NCBI GenBank assembly: GCA_964635295.1 | Contig: CAZWOB010000024.1 | Coordinates: 1 to 27,715, forward strand | Direction of reading: 5' to 3' | DNA: 27,715 nucleotides | Source of the DNA: Waddlia sp964635295 | Lineage (GTDB): Bacteria > Chlamydiota > Chlamydiia > Chlamydiales > Waddliaceae | In this document: positions 7,217-15,502 of the stretch, piece after piece | How the letters are laid out: the number at the start of each line of letters is the position of its first letter | Numbering within the stretch: the first letter of the stretch is position 1 | Notes under the pieces: model-generated | What the model saw: only the letters and a program-made list of their open reading frames with translations | The model's database searches: none | What the model was told of the DNA's origin: nothing | Position numbers and translations under genes: made by a program

Positions 7217-8363
7217 TCGTTTCCTTTGCCATCTGAACACCTTTGACCATATTCGTCAGTTTTTTAAAGGCGATGTCCCAGGTGCGTGTGCGTAGGCCGC
7301 AATCGGGTGCGACAAGAATGCGGGAGGGGTCCTGCATCACTTCACAAGCATAGAGCACGCGGTCCCGCACGAGTTCTGGCGGCTCGATCCAGTCTGTGTG
7401 GATATCTAAAACACCAAGACCGATCTTAAAGGGAGTCTGTTTCAATCGCTTCAACAGCGCATATCCTGGACGCGCCTGATCCGATACGCCCAACTCCCGA
7501 CTGTCTCGGTTGGCGTATTCGAGATGGATCTCATCCAAATATCCTTCCAATTCTAAAATCTTGGGAAAGAGCCGGTCGTAGACGGAATAGCAGATGTGGA
7601 CACTGAAAAACGCTTGTCCAGCGAGATCGCCAATGCTCTCTTTCATGCTGTCGATGAAAAGGTCTGTCTCCGCCCGTTTTGTGGTTGCCGCGGGCTCATC
7701 GATCTGCAGATAGGGGGCTCCCGCATCCACCAATGCTTTAAGGTTCGGGTAGATCACACGCTTGGAAAGGTCGGACAAGAATGCCTTGCGCGAAGACAAC
7801 TGCTTGGCAAGCACTTCGCTTCCGCCGGGATGCGTGCCTTGTCTGTAATATGAGTCGTAGGACCAGTCTGCAAGGGTATAGGCGCCGGTCACCGGGATCT
7901 TGACCGGGTGGGAAGCGAACCGTTTAATCGTGTGGTATTCTTCCAAGTGATAGGGGACGTTGCACTCCGGCACCGATTCACAAGAGGCGCGGCGGTAGTA
8001 CTTGTTGTCAAAACTGCGCACATGCCCATGGAATGCGAATCCCTTTGTTCTCCGAATGGGAAATTCATACATCTCGACGCGCTGCTGCTCACCGTCCCAG
8101 ACAAGGTCCAGACCGGCCGTCTCCAAAAATTTCGTTCCATACAGGGAGGAGGTTCGGACGAGCTCTTCCTTCTCTTTTGGTGTAAAGCCGCTTTTTTTAT
8201 TCAATAAGTCTGTGAGTTCGGGCAGAGGTTCAATATTTAACGTTTTCCCCCAGCGGATGGCGTTGTTGATGTCCTCATCGTTCAAGGGGACGCCTCGGAC
8301 CGCTTTCACTCTCCAGGAGGGTTTGGCCAACGAACCGATATCATGGGTGGTCAACGGTTTCAT
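7209..8363 (-). CDS. Cobalamin-independent methionine synthase, catalytic (MetE C-terminal/core type)
   Basis: A 384-residue homologue of the catalytic half of MetE, transferring a methyl group to homocysteine to make methionine. The expected zinc ligands are all present: His256 and Cys258 in HICYS, Glu282 in HLEYANRD, and Cys355 in PDCGLRTR. The IDEP motif (221-224) and WDGEQQR (89-95) also fit. It lacks the N-terminal half of full-length MetE (~750 residues), but the gene next to it encodes a protein resembling that half. The ATG overlaps the stop of that gene as ATGA (8360-8363), with GGAGG 7 bases upstream. It is the last gene of the operon. The methyl donor (polyglutamyl methyl-folate or a protein-bound methyl) cannot be decided here. 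Confidence 0.9.
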   Translation of the reverse strand: MKPLTTHDIGSLAKPSWRVKAVRGVPLNDEDINNAIRWGKTLNIEPLPELTDLLNKKSGFTPKEKEELVRTSSLYGTKFLETAGLDLVWDGEQQRVEMYEFPIRRTKGFAFHGHVRSFDNKYYRRASCESVPECNVPYHLEEYHTIKRFASHPVKIPVTGAYTLADWSYDSYYRQGTHPGGSEVLAKQLSSRKAFLSDLSKRVIYPNLKALVDAGAPYLQIDEPAATTKRAETDLFIDSMKESIGDLAGQAFFSVHICYSVYDRLFPKILELEGYLDEIHLEYANRDSRELGVSDQARPGYALLKRLKQTPFKIGLGVLDIHTDWIEPPELVRDRVLYACEVMQDPSRILVAPDCGLRTRTWDIAFKKLTNMVKGVQMAKETIN

Positions 8364-9244
8364 GCGAGCGCCTCCGTCAAGTTGCGCACTTTAGCGTCCA
8401 TCACCCCCCTTGGAAGCAATTCCGCAGGTCCGCTATGGGAATAGTAGAGCTTCTCTCGAGGAAGAAAAGATTCTGCCTGCTGTCTGAACTCTATTAAGGA
8501 CTCTTCTTCTTCCAGCAGGGTGGAGTTTGTATCGATCACCCCGGCGATTAAGAATTTATCTTTGGGAAAAGTGGGAAGAACACTTTCTAATGTGTTGTGG
8601 TAAAAGTCGATCCCGATCCCATCGACAGGAAGAGAGTAAAGATAATCCAGCTCGCTGCTGATCTCATGAAAGGTGGTCACGATAGCGATGGGAGAGTCAA
8701 TCCTTTTTTTCAACTCGTCTAAAAAACGATGCGCTTGTTCTTTTTCCGATAGGGGGTTCCATCCAAACGAGGGTTCCACAAAGAGAATGAGCCCTTTGGG
8801 AAGTTGTTCAAAAAGCGGGATAAATGATTCGAGAGAGAGTCCTGAACTGAATTGTTGAAAAAGAAACCAAAAGGGGAAGGAGTAGATCGTTCGGTTGGGG
8901 ACGGTTTGTGGAAACGCGCGGTCGAGCCATGAGGAGCATGTCTTTGGGTCGATGTTCCCATTTCCTTCGATGGTCCGCCAGAAAGTATTCGTTTCAAAAA
9001 ATCGGGTGAGGGCGCCGGATGAAAACGATGGAGAAAGTTGTGTCAGAGGGCGGATGAGGTCTTCCCAATGCAATTGGCCGGTCGAGATATAGCGGAACCC
9101 TTTTTGCAGCGTGATCAGATCGTTGCGGTCGCTCTCCTGAATACGGGACAGCTCCTTATCATCGATCCGATCTCGATCAAAGTCCCTTGTCGCCTGTACC
9201 AACTGTTCGGAGCGGGGATACTGTCCCCATAAGATCACAGACAT
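8360..9244 (-). CDS. MetE N-terminal-domain-like protein
   Basis: A 294-residue protein resembling the N-terminal barrel of MetE (Meth_synt_1/UROD-like fold). Elements that fit are FLIAGVIDTNSTLLEEEESL near residues 230-250 and a C-terminal GPAELLPRGVMDAKVRNL, which parallels the MetE barrel end. The zinc-binding Cys of the catalytic domain is absent: YYSHSGPAELL stands where the catalytic half has PDCGLR. It is therefore probably a folate-binding or structural partner of the downstream catalytic protein. Its start lies inside the MTHFR-like gene (10-base overlap, 9235-9244), with AGAGG about 9 bases upstream, and its stop overlaps the downstream start by 4. The assignment rests on remote similarity and context. 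Confidence 0.7.
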   Translation of the reverse strand: MSVILWGQYPRSEQLVQATRDFDRDRIDDKELSRIQESDRNDLITLQKGFRYISTGQLHWEDLIRPLTQLSPSFSSGALTRFFETNTFWRTIEGNGNIDPKTCSSWLDRAFPQTVPNRTIYSFPFWFLFQQFSSGLSLESFIPLFEQLPKGLILFVEPSFGWNPLSEKEQAHRFLDELKKRIDSPIAIVTTFHEISSELDYLYSLPVDGIGIDFYHNTLESVLPTFPKDKFLIAGVIDTNSTLLEEEESLIEFRQQAESFLPREKLYYSHSGPAELLPRGVMDAKVRNLTEALA

Positions 9245-10119
9245 CCGGTCAACCTCTCTTTCATATGCGCGATCAAGCGTTCTGCGCTGGCATGATTGTG
9301 GTACATCACCTGCTCGACGTTAAAGCCCAGGTCAAAGTGCTTGAGGGAGATGAAATACTTGAGCTCTTCCAGAACGAAGTCGATCATCTCATCGACCCGC
9401 CCTTCGACGCTTGTGTCATCTCCCCCTAAAAAGTAAGAGCGCAGGGCTGTCGGGAACTCCACTCCGAGCCATTCGAGAAATTCGATGTCCGCATGTTTGG
9501 CAGCAGGAGCAAGCGAGAGGTAAACGCGGGGCAGGGAGTAGCCTGCGTGCTGGCAGAGCTTTGCTAAATTGAGTAGAACGCATTTCATGTTGGCAGTCTC
9601 ATAGATGATCTGCGAGACAAAAAATTCAATCCCGCTTTCCATTTTCTGCATGATCCGTCTGTGTTCCCTCATGCGGGTAAAGATCGTGATCCCACCAAGT
9701 CTAAGATCGGGATAACGGGCCTTGATCGATTTCGCAGCTGTCGCGACAGGAAGTCCGGGATAGGTGATCGTGGATTTTTCCCCTCCGACAAGGATGAGAT
9801 GACGGATCCCTTTTTCATAAGCTCTTTCCACCCAGTCCAACAACTGAGATTCTGTTCTGTGGACAGTAATGAGGTTCGGGATGGGAGTGATCGAAGGATT
9901 TTTTTTGAGCAGTTGGTCGATAAATTCCAACGTGTCGACCTTTTCCAGCAGAGGGACGGTGCGCTCCTGTTCTTTGGACTCGCTGACAACTTCGGGGAGA
10001 TTGATCGAATGGATTCCCTCTTTCTTTAAGAGGGTGAGTATGCTGTCCGTCCACTCCTCAACCTGCCCCTGCCTCCATTTCAAAGGCGGAGGGATCACTT
10101 CATAGAACAGCTTATCCAT
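9235..10119 (-). CDS. MTHFR-like (methylenetetrahydrofolate reductase family) protein
   Basis: A 294-residue MetF/MTHFR-family protein, expected to reduce 5,10-methylene- to 5-methyl-tetrahydrofolate for methionine synthesis with FAD. The N-terminal FYEVIPPP parallels the family's FEFFPP motif, keeping the glutamate (Glu7). GIRHLILVGGEKS (104-116) occupies the position of the family's LRGD segment, with Glu114 where E. coli MetF has Asp120. GIEFFVSQIIYE (163-174) matches the ADFxxTQxxFD region. The frame is open to 10245, but that extension is a shadow of the upstream gene. ATG 10119 follows a GAAGAGAG ribosome binding site and overlaps the upstream stop by 8 bases. The cluster with two MetE-like genes supports the role. 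Substrate range is not proven. Confidence 0.82.
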   Translation of the reverse strand: MDKLFYEVIPPPLKWRQGQVEEWTDSILTLLKKEGIHSINLPEVVSESKEQERTVPLLEKVDTLEFIDQLLKKNPSITPIPNLITVHRTESQLLDWVERAYEKGIRHLILVGGEKSTITYPGLPVATAAKSIKARYPDLRLGGITIFTRMREHRRIMQKMESGIEFFVSQIIYETANMKCVLLNLAKLCQHAGYSLPRVYLSLAPAAKHADIEFLEWLGVEFPTALRSYFLGGDDTSVEGRVDEMIDFVLEELKYFISLKHFDLGFNVEQVMYHNHASAERLIAHMKERLTGCL

Positions 10120-11374
10120 CGCTCTCTTCGTTCTCGGGCTCTTCCTCCGTTTCCTCAACAACCTGTTCCATCTCCTGTTTTTCTTTTTCCATTTCAGGCA
10201 TGGGTGGCATGGTATTGAGCACCGTCTCCAGTGTCGCGAACTCATTTAGAACCTGGTCGATGTTGGCAATGATCACCGGCGCATCCTGGTGCGAGGCGGC
10301 TTTTCCTTTTTGGAACAGCTCTTTTAACAGGTATAACGGCTGGGTCAGCAGGCTGATATTGGTCGACTTGTCATTGCGGAATGATTCCCGGGCGATTTCA
10401 TGCATATTGTTGACAACGGTCAGGAAGGTTTCCTTGATGTCGACATACTGGAGGTCGACCTCTTCAAGAATGATTTTGCTGATTTCCAGCATTGTGAGCG
10501 AGGCGCGGTTGCCGACCTCTTCCAGATTGTTTTTTTGGGCGGCGTTAGTTAGTTTTCCAAGATAATGGAGTGGGTAGTGCGCAACGGAAATATCAAATTC
10601 CGCGCAATAAATGGCCACTTTTCCCAGCATGGTGATGATATAGCTGCAGACCGGTTCCAATTTTAACCGCAACGCGCTTTCGTAGATCATTTCTATGCGT
10701 TGGAAGAGATAGAACAAGGTGTAATTGACGTGATCTCCTTTTTCCTCTTCATCGTTAAAGTGGATATTCATCGCCTGGGCGAGATAGCTTTTCGTCAGAG
10801 ACCGCATTTTGTCGATACTTGTCAGGCATAAGGAATTGTTGTGCTTGGCAAGGGCTTTCATCCCGATTTCAGAAAATCGGTCGTACCAATTGCACACTTC
10901 TTGAAAATCAGACTTTCTGACGCTTTCTTCCGCTTTTGTTCCAAAGTACTCGATGACGTGCTGGGGATCTAAAAAATTCATCACGCGATGAAGCAGGTGT
11001 CGAGTGACGTCGACTGTGACACCTAAAACGATGGTCCAGGCCATCAGAAGATAAGTGGGGTTGAGGTTCTGAAGGAACAGGAGGTCGATAGCAAAGACAT
11101 AACTCAGGATCAGAAATGCGATGATGAGCGAAGAAGTGAGTTTGAGCTGTCTGTCCTCAGTGAAAATCTTGATCACTCCCGGTGTGGTGGTCTGCTCTGC
11201 CTGTTGGAGAGGGCTCCAGGCAAAGAGGGTGATTGCAAGGGCTGTGAGGAGTGTCAATGTCCCGATCAGGAACAGAATAGCGGAAAATGTTCCCGCGTGA
11301 TCAGCAACATTTTCGGGAAGGGGGTTGAAAAAGAGGTAAATTGCAACGAGAATGGAAAAAATTGTACCGACCAT
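10112..11374 (-). CDS. Membrane protein of unknown function, first gene of the methionine cluster
   Basis: A 420-residue protein of no family I recognise. Four hydrophobic segments lie in the first ~120 residues (about 1-17, 28-52, 72-95, 100-120). A long, mostly helical cytoplasmic region follows, then a Glu-rich tail. I chose ATG 11374 over the TTG at 11380 because TAGAG lies 7 bases upstream of the ATG. Its stop overlaps the MTHFR-like start by 8 bases, so it is probably translated with the methionine genes. No transporter signature is evident; the context allows a link to methionine or folate metabolism, but nothing in the protein shows it. Confidence 0.75.
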   Translation of the reverse strand: MVGTIFSILVAIYLFFNPLPENVADHAGTFSAILFLIGTLTLLTALAITLFAWSPLQQAEQTTTPGVIKIFTEDRQLKLTSSLIIAFLILSYVFAIDLLFLQNLNPTYLLMAWTIVLGVTVDVTRHLLHRVMNFLDPQHVIEYFGTKAEESVRKSDFQEVCNWYDRFSEIGMKALAKHNNSLCLTSIDKMRSLTKSYLAQAMNIHFNDEEEKGDHVNYTLFYLFQRIEMIYESALRLKLEPVCSYIITMLGKVAIYCAEFDISVAHYPLHYLGKLTNAAQKNNLEEVGNRASLTMLEISKIILEEVDLQYVDIKETFLTVVNNMHEIARESFRNDKSTNISLLTQPLYLLKELFQKGKAASHQDAPVIIANIDQVLNEFATLETVLNTMPPMPEMEKEKQEMEQVVEETEEEPENEESDG

Positions 11375-11423
11375 GATCAAACTCTAGTTTTTTCTTTACA
11401 GTAACATAGAGTGTAAATTCTTG

Positions 11424-13616
11424 CTAGACGAGCTTTCCGGCGACGCTGGCAAGATCGAATAGTTGTCCGGGTTCGGCAACATAGGCTTCAATCAGACTGC
11501 TTATTGTGTGTAAACTTTTGGATTTCAGTGTTTTCCAGTTGTCGATCAGATTTGGTTGCGAGAGGTATTTTTCCAACAAGGTCGGGTCGGCGGCAGAATA
11601 CCCTAAGTGGTGAAGGTCTTCCCCCGAGAAAATTCCCACGTCTTGCCAGAATGTGGCGCCTGATTTCAACAAGAGATCCTGGGGGAGTTTGTCAAGGTCG
11701 ACTTCAACGGTTTCGACAGGAGCCCTGAGCTGATCGAGCCGTTGGTAAAAATCTCTAAGGGCCGTTCGGTATGATTTTGACGACTGTCGTACTTGTGGAA
11801 TGACGAGCCAAAAGGCTTCGTTTGAAAAATGGGGGTGGTGCGAGCAAACGCTGACGAGAATGGTCAGACTGTTGTTGAAGAGTTGGCCGATCTTTCCCGA
11901 CTGTCTGGTTAATTTCCCAAGCAGGTCATCAATAACCTCTTCTTCGGGACGTTCCGCATCGGCTTCCAAATGGGTGAGCCGTCCCCGAATTTGAAAGTTA
12001 GCCTGTCTGACCGTTCGAAGGGTTCTCCGACAAGCTTCGACCTGATGTTCAGCATACTGCCTGAGAATATCCGGCTTCATATGCTCAAGGACAAGTTTGT
12101 ACTGGTCGGCCATTAATTTATTCGATAATCGAGTGATGAATGTAAAGTCATGAGCAGTCAAGGTTTTCGCGATCGCCTTCAATTGATCGTCAGAACAAAA
12201 AGGAGCCGCCTCGACGATCCATATCCGGTGGGCGGGATAGGTCATCCCAAGCCCCAATAGCAATGGCGGAAGCTTTTGAAAATCGTCTTTGATACGGCCC
12301 AATCTTGCAGTAAGGTCGTCGGCAGTGATTCCTGCCCTGACCTCTTTGGCAAAATCGATAAATGTCATCCAGCGCCCAAAGCTCTCGCCTCCCACCTGCA
12401 TCTGTTCCTGGGAAGCGATGTCCAGCGTGCAGACGGTGAAAAGGTAATTGATCCTGGAGCCGTTGCGGCGACAATGGGCTGTATATTCGGCAAAATCGTC
12501 CATTTCTGTCAGGGTACCGATTCTCATCAGGTTCGACCGCAAACTGACAGTTGTGGGATCGGTGGCAACAAAGGCGAACGCTGCATCAGATAGGGCCGGC
12601 CACACGTAGCGGGCGGCTGGTGAAAACCTGTTTTGAAGTTCTGTCAGCCAAGCTGTCAGAGTATCCTCATCCTGAATTCTTTCCAGGAAAAAACTGACGG
12701 CGCGCGTTTTCGCTTCAACAGTAGAGGGACACGAGAGGATTTTTTCCATGTAGTCGATAAGGATCTCCCTGTCTATCATGGGATCTAGGTACTTGATATA
12801 TTCATCAAGGGATAGGGGAAGCAGGCAGGACAAGACGATCCCTTGTTCTCTGTCAGATAATTCCTCGAGATAGTCCAATGCGGTCCGGCCGGTGTCGATC
12901 TCTTCACCCTCATAGCTGAGAAGCTCTGTGAGGAGAGGGGGGATTAAAGGGCCTTCGCTGTGATAGGCAATAATATAATGGATGAACAGACAGAGTTCTT
13001 CATGGTAATCATCGTCATAATCGTTAAAATCGCCCCATGAAGTGATAAACTCTTCGGCGTGGATAGCATTGGAGAGAAGGGTTGAAAGCCGTGCCAGCTC
13101 GTCTGTCGAGCAAACCTCAATACAGTGAATAAAGAGCGATTCTCTTTCATCGCTGGTCATTGACGCAAGCAGAAGCTCCAGAGGTTCGGATTTTTGAGAG
13201 GGGTCGTCCCATCCGCTTGCCTCGAGTAATTTCCAGCATTCCATAAGGGAGTCATTGCCATGATGATCTTTCAATAAAAAGTCGAGAACGTTCCTCTTGA
13301 GCGCCATGCTGTCGAGGGAGCTGATCATAAACAGGGCAGTCAGGGGATCTTTTTTAAAGACTTCTATCATCGATTCTGCAAAGGCAAGATGGGGGGCGAT
13401 TTTTTCGATGAGGTTTGTTTTTTCTTCATGTTTTCGGTTGGGATGGTTCCAGATTCCGATGATCAGGTCTTCCATCGTGTCGTCGGAGGCGAATGAACCT
13501 AAAATATATTCTACGTTATCTGGATTTGAAAAAAGATCATGGACGAGGTTTAAATCCCCGGTCAGTCGAGGAACTTTCACAGGAACATCACTTGAACAGG
13601 CGGGGGATATTGACAT
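11424..13616 (-). CDS. Large helical protein of unknown function
   Basis: A 730-residue protein, acidic and almost entirely helical by composition, without signal peptide or membrane segment; possibly a helical solenoid. I recognise no catalytic motif. The frame is open to 13991, but that part is antisense to the gmhA-like gene. ATG 13616 has AAGGAG 6 bases upstream and is the clear start. It lies 49 bases upstream of the membrane protein at 11374 on the same strand and may share its transcript; the inter-gene stretch holds only a weak 6-bp inverted repeat. It is divergent from the gmhA-like gene across a 120-base gap. A lineage-specific protein; an effector or scaffold role is only a guess. 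Confidence 0.75.
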   Translation of the reverse strand: MSISPACSSDVPVKVPRLTGDLNLVHDLFSNPDNVEYILGSFASDDTMEDLIIGIWNHPNRKHEEKTNLIEKIAPHLAFAESMIEVFKKDPLTALFMISSLDSMALKRNVLDFLLKDHHGNDSLMECWKLLEASGWDDPSQKSEPLELLLASMTSDERESLFIHCIEVCSTDELARLSTLLSNAIHAEEFITSWGDFNDYDDDYHEELCLFIHYIIAYHSEGPLIPPLLTELLSYEGEEIDTGRTALDYLEELSDREQGIVLSCLLPLSLDEYIKYLDPMIDREILIDYMEKILSCPSTVEAKTRAVSFFLERIQDEDTLTAWLTELQNRFSPAARYVWPALSDAAFAFVATDPTTVSLRSNLMRIGTLTEMDDFAEYTAHCRRNGSRINYLFTVCTLDIASQEQMQVGGESFGRWMTFIDFAKEVRAGITADDLTARLGRIKDDFQKLPPLLLGLGMTYPAHRIWIVEAAPFCSDDQLKAIAKTLTAHDFTFITRLSNKLMADQYKLVLEHMKPDILRQYAEHQVEACRRTLRTVRQANFQIRGRLTHLEADAERPEEEVIDDLLGKLTRQSGKIGQLFNNSLTILVSVCSHHPHFSNEAFWLVIPQVRQSSKSYRTALRDFYQRLDQLRAPVETVEVDLDKLPQDLLLKSGATFWQDVGIFSGEDLHHLGYSAADPTLLEKYLSQPNLIDNWKTLKSKSLHTISSLIEAYVAEPGQLFDLASVAGKLV

Positions 13617-13736
13617 AGAAGACTCCTTTCTGTCAGGGCGATAGCATAACATAATCAGCAATTTTCCCCGAATTCCTTGACCCAAAAAGAGAAGAAGGGG
13701 AAAATGGCGCAAACGTCTTGATAAGGAAATCAGCAA

Positions 13737-14336
13737 ATGAAAGAGCTTATTACGCGATCGGTGGAAGACTGTGTTGCAGCAGCGTTGAAGCTGCGGGAAC
13801 CGAAGGCTCTTTCGTTTATTGAACAGTCTGCCGAGCTTCTGGCCCAAGTCTTCAGCAGCGGGCATAAGGTGATCATCGCCGGTAACGGGGGAAGCCTCTG
13901 CGACGCGGCGCATTTTGCCGAAGAGCTGACCGGTTTTTTCCGTGGTCCTCGGCGCGCTCTGCCAGCAATCGCGCTCTCGGAGCCTGGCCATATCACCTGT
14001 ACAGGGAACGATCTTGGATTCGACTGGGTATTTTCAAGAGGAGTGGAAGCGTTCGGCCAGCCTGGCGATCTGTTTGTGGGATTGACCACGAGCGGCAATT
14101 CGCCCAACATTGTCAATGCCGTCGAGGCTGCGAAAAAACAGGGGCTTTACACCATCCTTTTCCTCGGAAAAGATGGAGGGAAGTTGAAAGGGGAAGCTGA
14201 CCTCGAGTGGATCGTCGATGGATTCCCTACGTCCGACAGGATACAGGAGGCGCATATGGCCGCTATCCATGTTATGATTGAAGCTGTTGAACAGCAATTG
14301 TTTGCTTCTAAGTCGGTTGAACTGGCTGAAGTTTAA
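13737..14336 (+). CDS. gmhA: Phosphoheptose isomerase (GmhA family, SIS domain)
   Basis: A 199-residue SIS-domain protein of the GmhA family, which converts sedoheptulose 7-phosphate to D-glycero-D-manno-heptose 7-phosphate, the first step to ADP-heptose. GNGGSLCDAAHFAEELTG (49-66) and TTSGNSPNI (117-125) are the family motifs. Residues matching the E. coli GmhA zinc/catalytic set (His61, Glu65, Gln172, His180) are present as His59, Glu63, Gln170 and His178. AAGGA 9 bases upstream supports the ATG. lpxK follows after 15 bases, pointing to an envelope role. Another sedoheptulose-type SIS isomerase is possible, but the complete residue set favours GmhA. Confidence 0.88.
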   Translation: MKELITRSVEDCVAAALKLREPKALSFIEQSAELLAQVFSSGHKVIIAGNGGSLCDAAHFAEELTGFFRGPRRALPAIALSEPGHITCTGNDLGFDWVFSRGVEAFGQPGDLFVGLTTSGNSPNIVNAVEAAKKQGLYTILFLGKDGGKLKGEADLEWIVDGFPTSDRIQEAHMAAIHVMIEAVEQQLFASKSVELAEV

Positions 14337-14351
14337 ATCACCCGTTTCCAC

Positions 14352-15455
14352 ATGATAAACGAATTACAATTCTACTACATCCAAGTGATCAGGGGGAAGA
14401 GGACCGGCTGGCTTCCGACGTTGATCAAGGGATTCGCCTGGCTCCTGAGCCTGCCCTATCGCTGGGTGATGTCGATCAGGAACTGGGCGTATGATCATGA
14501 GTGGCTGCGTCAGTATGACGCTCCCGTTCCGGTCGTGATGAGCGTCGGCAATCTGATCATGGGAGGCTCGGGTAAGACTCCTGTGACAAAGCTGTTGGCG
14601 GACTTTTTCTACGATGATTATAAGATTGCTATCCTTTCAAGGGGCTACCGCTCTCCGGCAGAAAAGTTGCGCGCTCCGGTGATCCTCTCATCCGGCAAGG
14701 GACCTTTGCACTCTGCCGCTTACGCGGGCGACGAACCGCGCCTGCTGGCGGAAAACCTGCCAAAAGCATGGGTCGTCGTCGGGAGGGACCGGGTCCAGTC
14801 AGCTCATCTGGTCGCAAAGCAAGGGGTTGACCTCGTTTTACTTGATGACGGCATGCAGCATCGTCGGATGGCCCGCGATTTTGAGGTTGTGGTCCTTGAT
14901 GCCAAAGACCCTTTTGGTCAAAACTACTTTTTTCCCCGTGGGCTTTTGCGCGAGAGCCCTGAAGGTTTAAAACGGGCGGACCTCGTGGTCCTCAACCACG
15001 TCCGCGATGCTGATAATTATGAGGAATCTCGTAAACTGGTGGAGCGTTACACTCATGCACCAGTCATCGGGATTCACTATGATGCCTTCAAACCGATGGA
15101 CCTGGAAGGTAAGGAGCTCGACTCACTTGAGGGACGGAAGATCGCGATTTTTTGCGGGATTGCCCAGCCCGAGCAGTTTGCCTCGACGATCCGTGAAATG
15201 GGAGCGGAGGTTGTCGCACAGAAATACTATCCTGATCATTTCCATTATTATGCTGAAGAATTAAGTGAAATCGCCGCCAGATGGAAGGAAATGGGAGCTG
15301 AAATGATGGTCTGTACAGAAAAGGACAAAGTCAAGCTCCCCGAAATTCATCAACTGGCCCTTCCGATTGTTTGGATCAAAATCCAGCCGGAAGTGGTGGA
15401 AGGTGCGGATGAATTAAAATCTTTTATTGAAAGAGTTAAGGCGAAGATCGCCTAA
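14352..15455 (+). CDS. lpxK: Tetraacyldisaccharide 4'-kinase
   Basis: A 367-residue LpxK, the membrane-associated kinase that phosphorylates the 4' position of the lipid A disaccharide precursor. A Walker A-type GNLIMGGSGKTP lies at 66-77, preceded by a hydrophobic membrane-binding stretch (about 22-40). SRGYR, GDEPRLLA, then LLDDGMQHRRMARDFEVVVLDA with the DDG/QH motif follow in family order. Length is typical. The start has no obvious Shine-Dalgarno and lies 15 bases after the gmhA-like stop, so translation may depend on coupling. A short hairpin (AGGCGA 15439-15444, TCGCCT 15448-15453) overlaps the 3' end without a T tract. Confidence 0.95.
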   Translation: MINELQFYYIQVIRGKRTGWLPTLIKGFAWLLSLPYRWVMSIRNWAYDHEWLRQYDAPVPVVMSVGNLIMGGSGKTPVTKLLADFFYDDYKIAILSRGYRSPAEKLRAPVILSSGKGPLHSAAYAGDEPRLLAENLPKAWVVVGRDRVQSAHLVAKQGVDLVLLDDGMQHRRMARDFEVVVLDAKDPFGQNYFFPRGLLRESPEGLKRADLVVLNHVRDADNYEESRKLVERYTHAPVIGIHYDAFKPMDLEGKELDSLEGRKIAIFCGIAQPEQFASTIREMGAEVVAQKYYPDHFHYYAEELSEIAARWKEMGAEMMVCTEKDKVKLPEIHQLALPIVWIKIQPEVVEGADELKSFIERVKAKIA

Positions 15456-15502
15456 AACTGTGGAATGTGTTATCATATTCATTTGTCCTCATTGGAGAAC
15501 GT

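Noticed and set aside
10120..10245. Arg/Lys-rich N-terminal extension of the MTHFR-like frame
   Set aside because: It is a shadow of the Glu-rich tail of the upstream membrane gene; ATG 10119 has a good ribosome binding site.
13617..13991. N-terminal extension of the 730-residue protein
   Set aside because: It runs antisense through the gmhA-like gene and a clear AAGGAG precedes ATG 13616.
15439..15453. Hairpin at the end of lpxK as a terminator
   Set aside because: Only a 6-bp stem with a 3-base loop and no T tract; read-through into the symporter gene is more likely.
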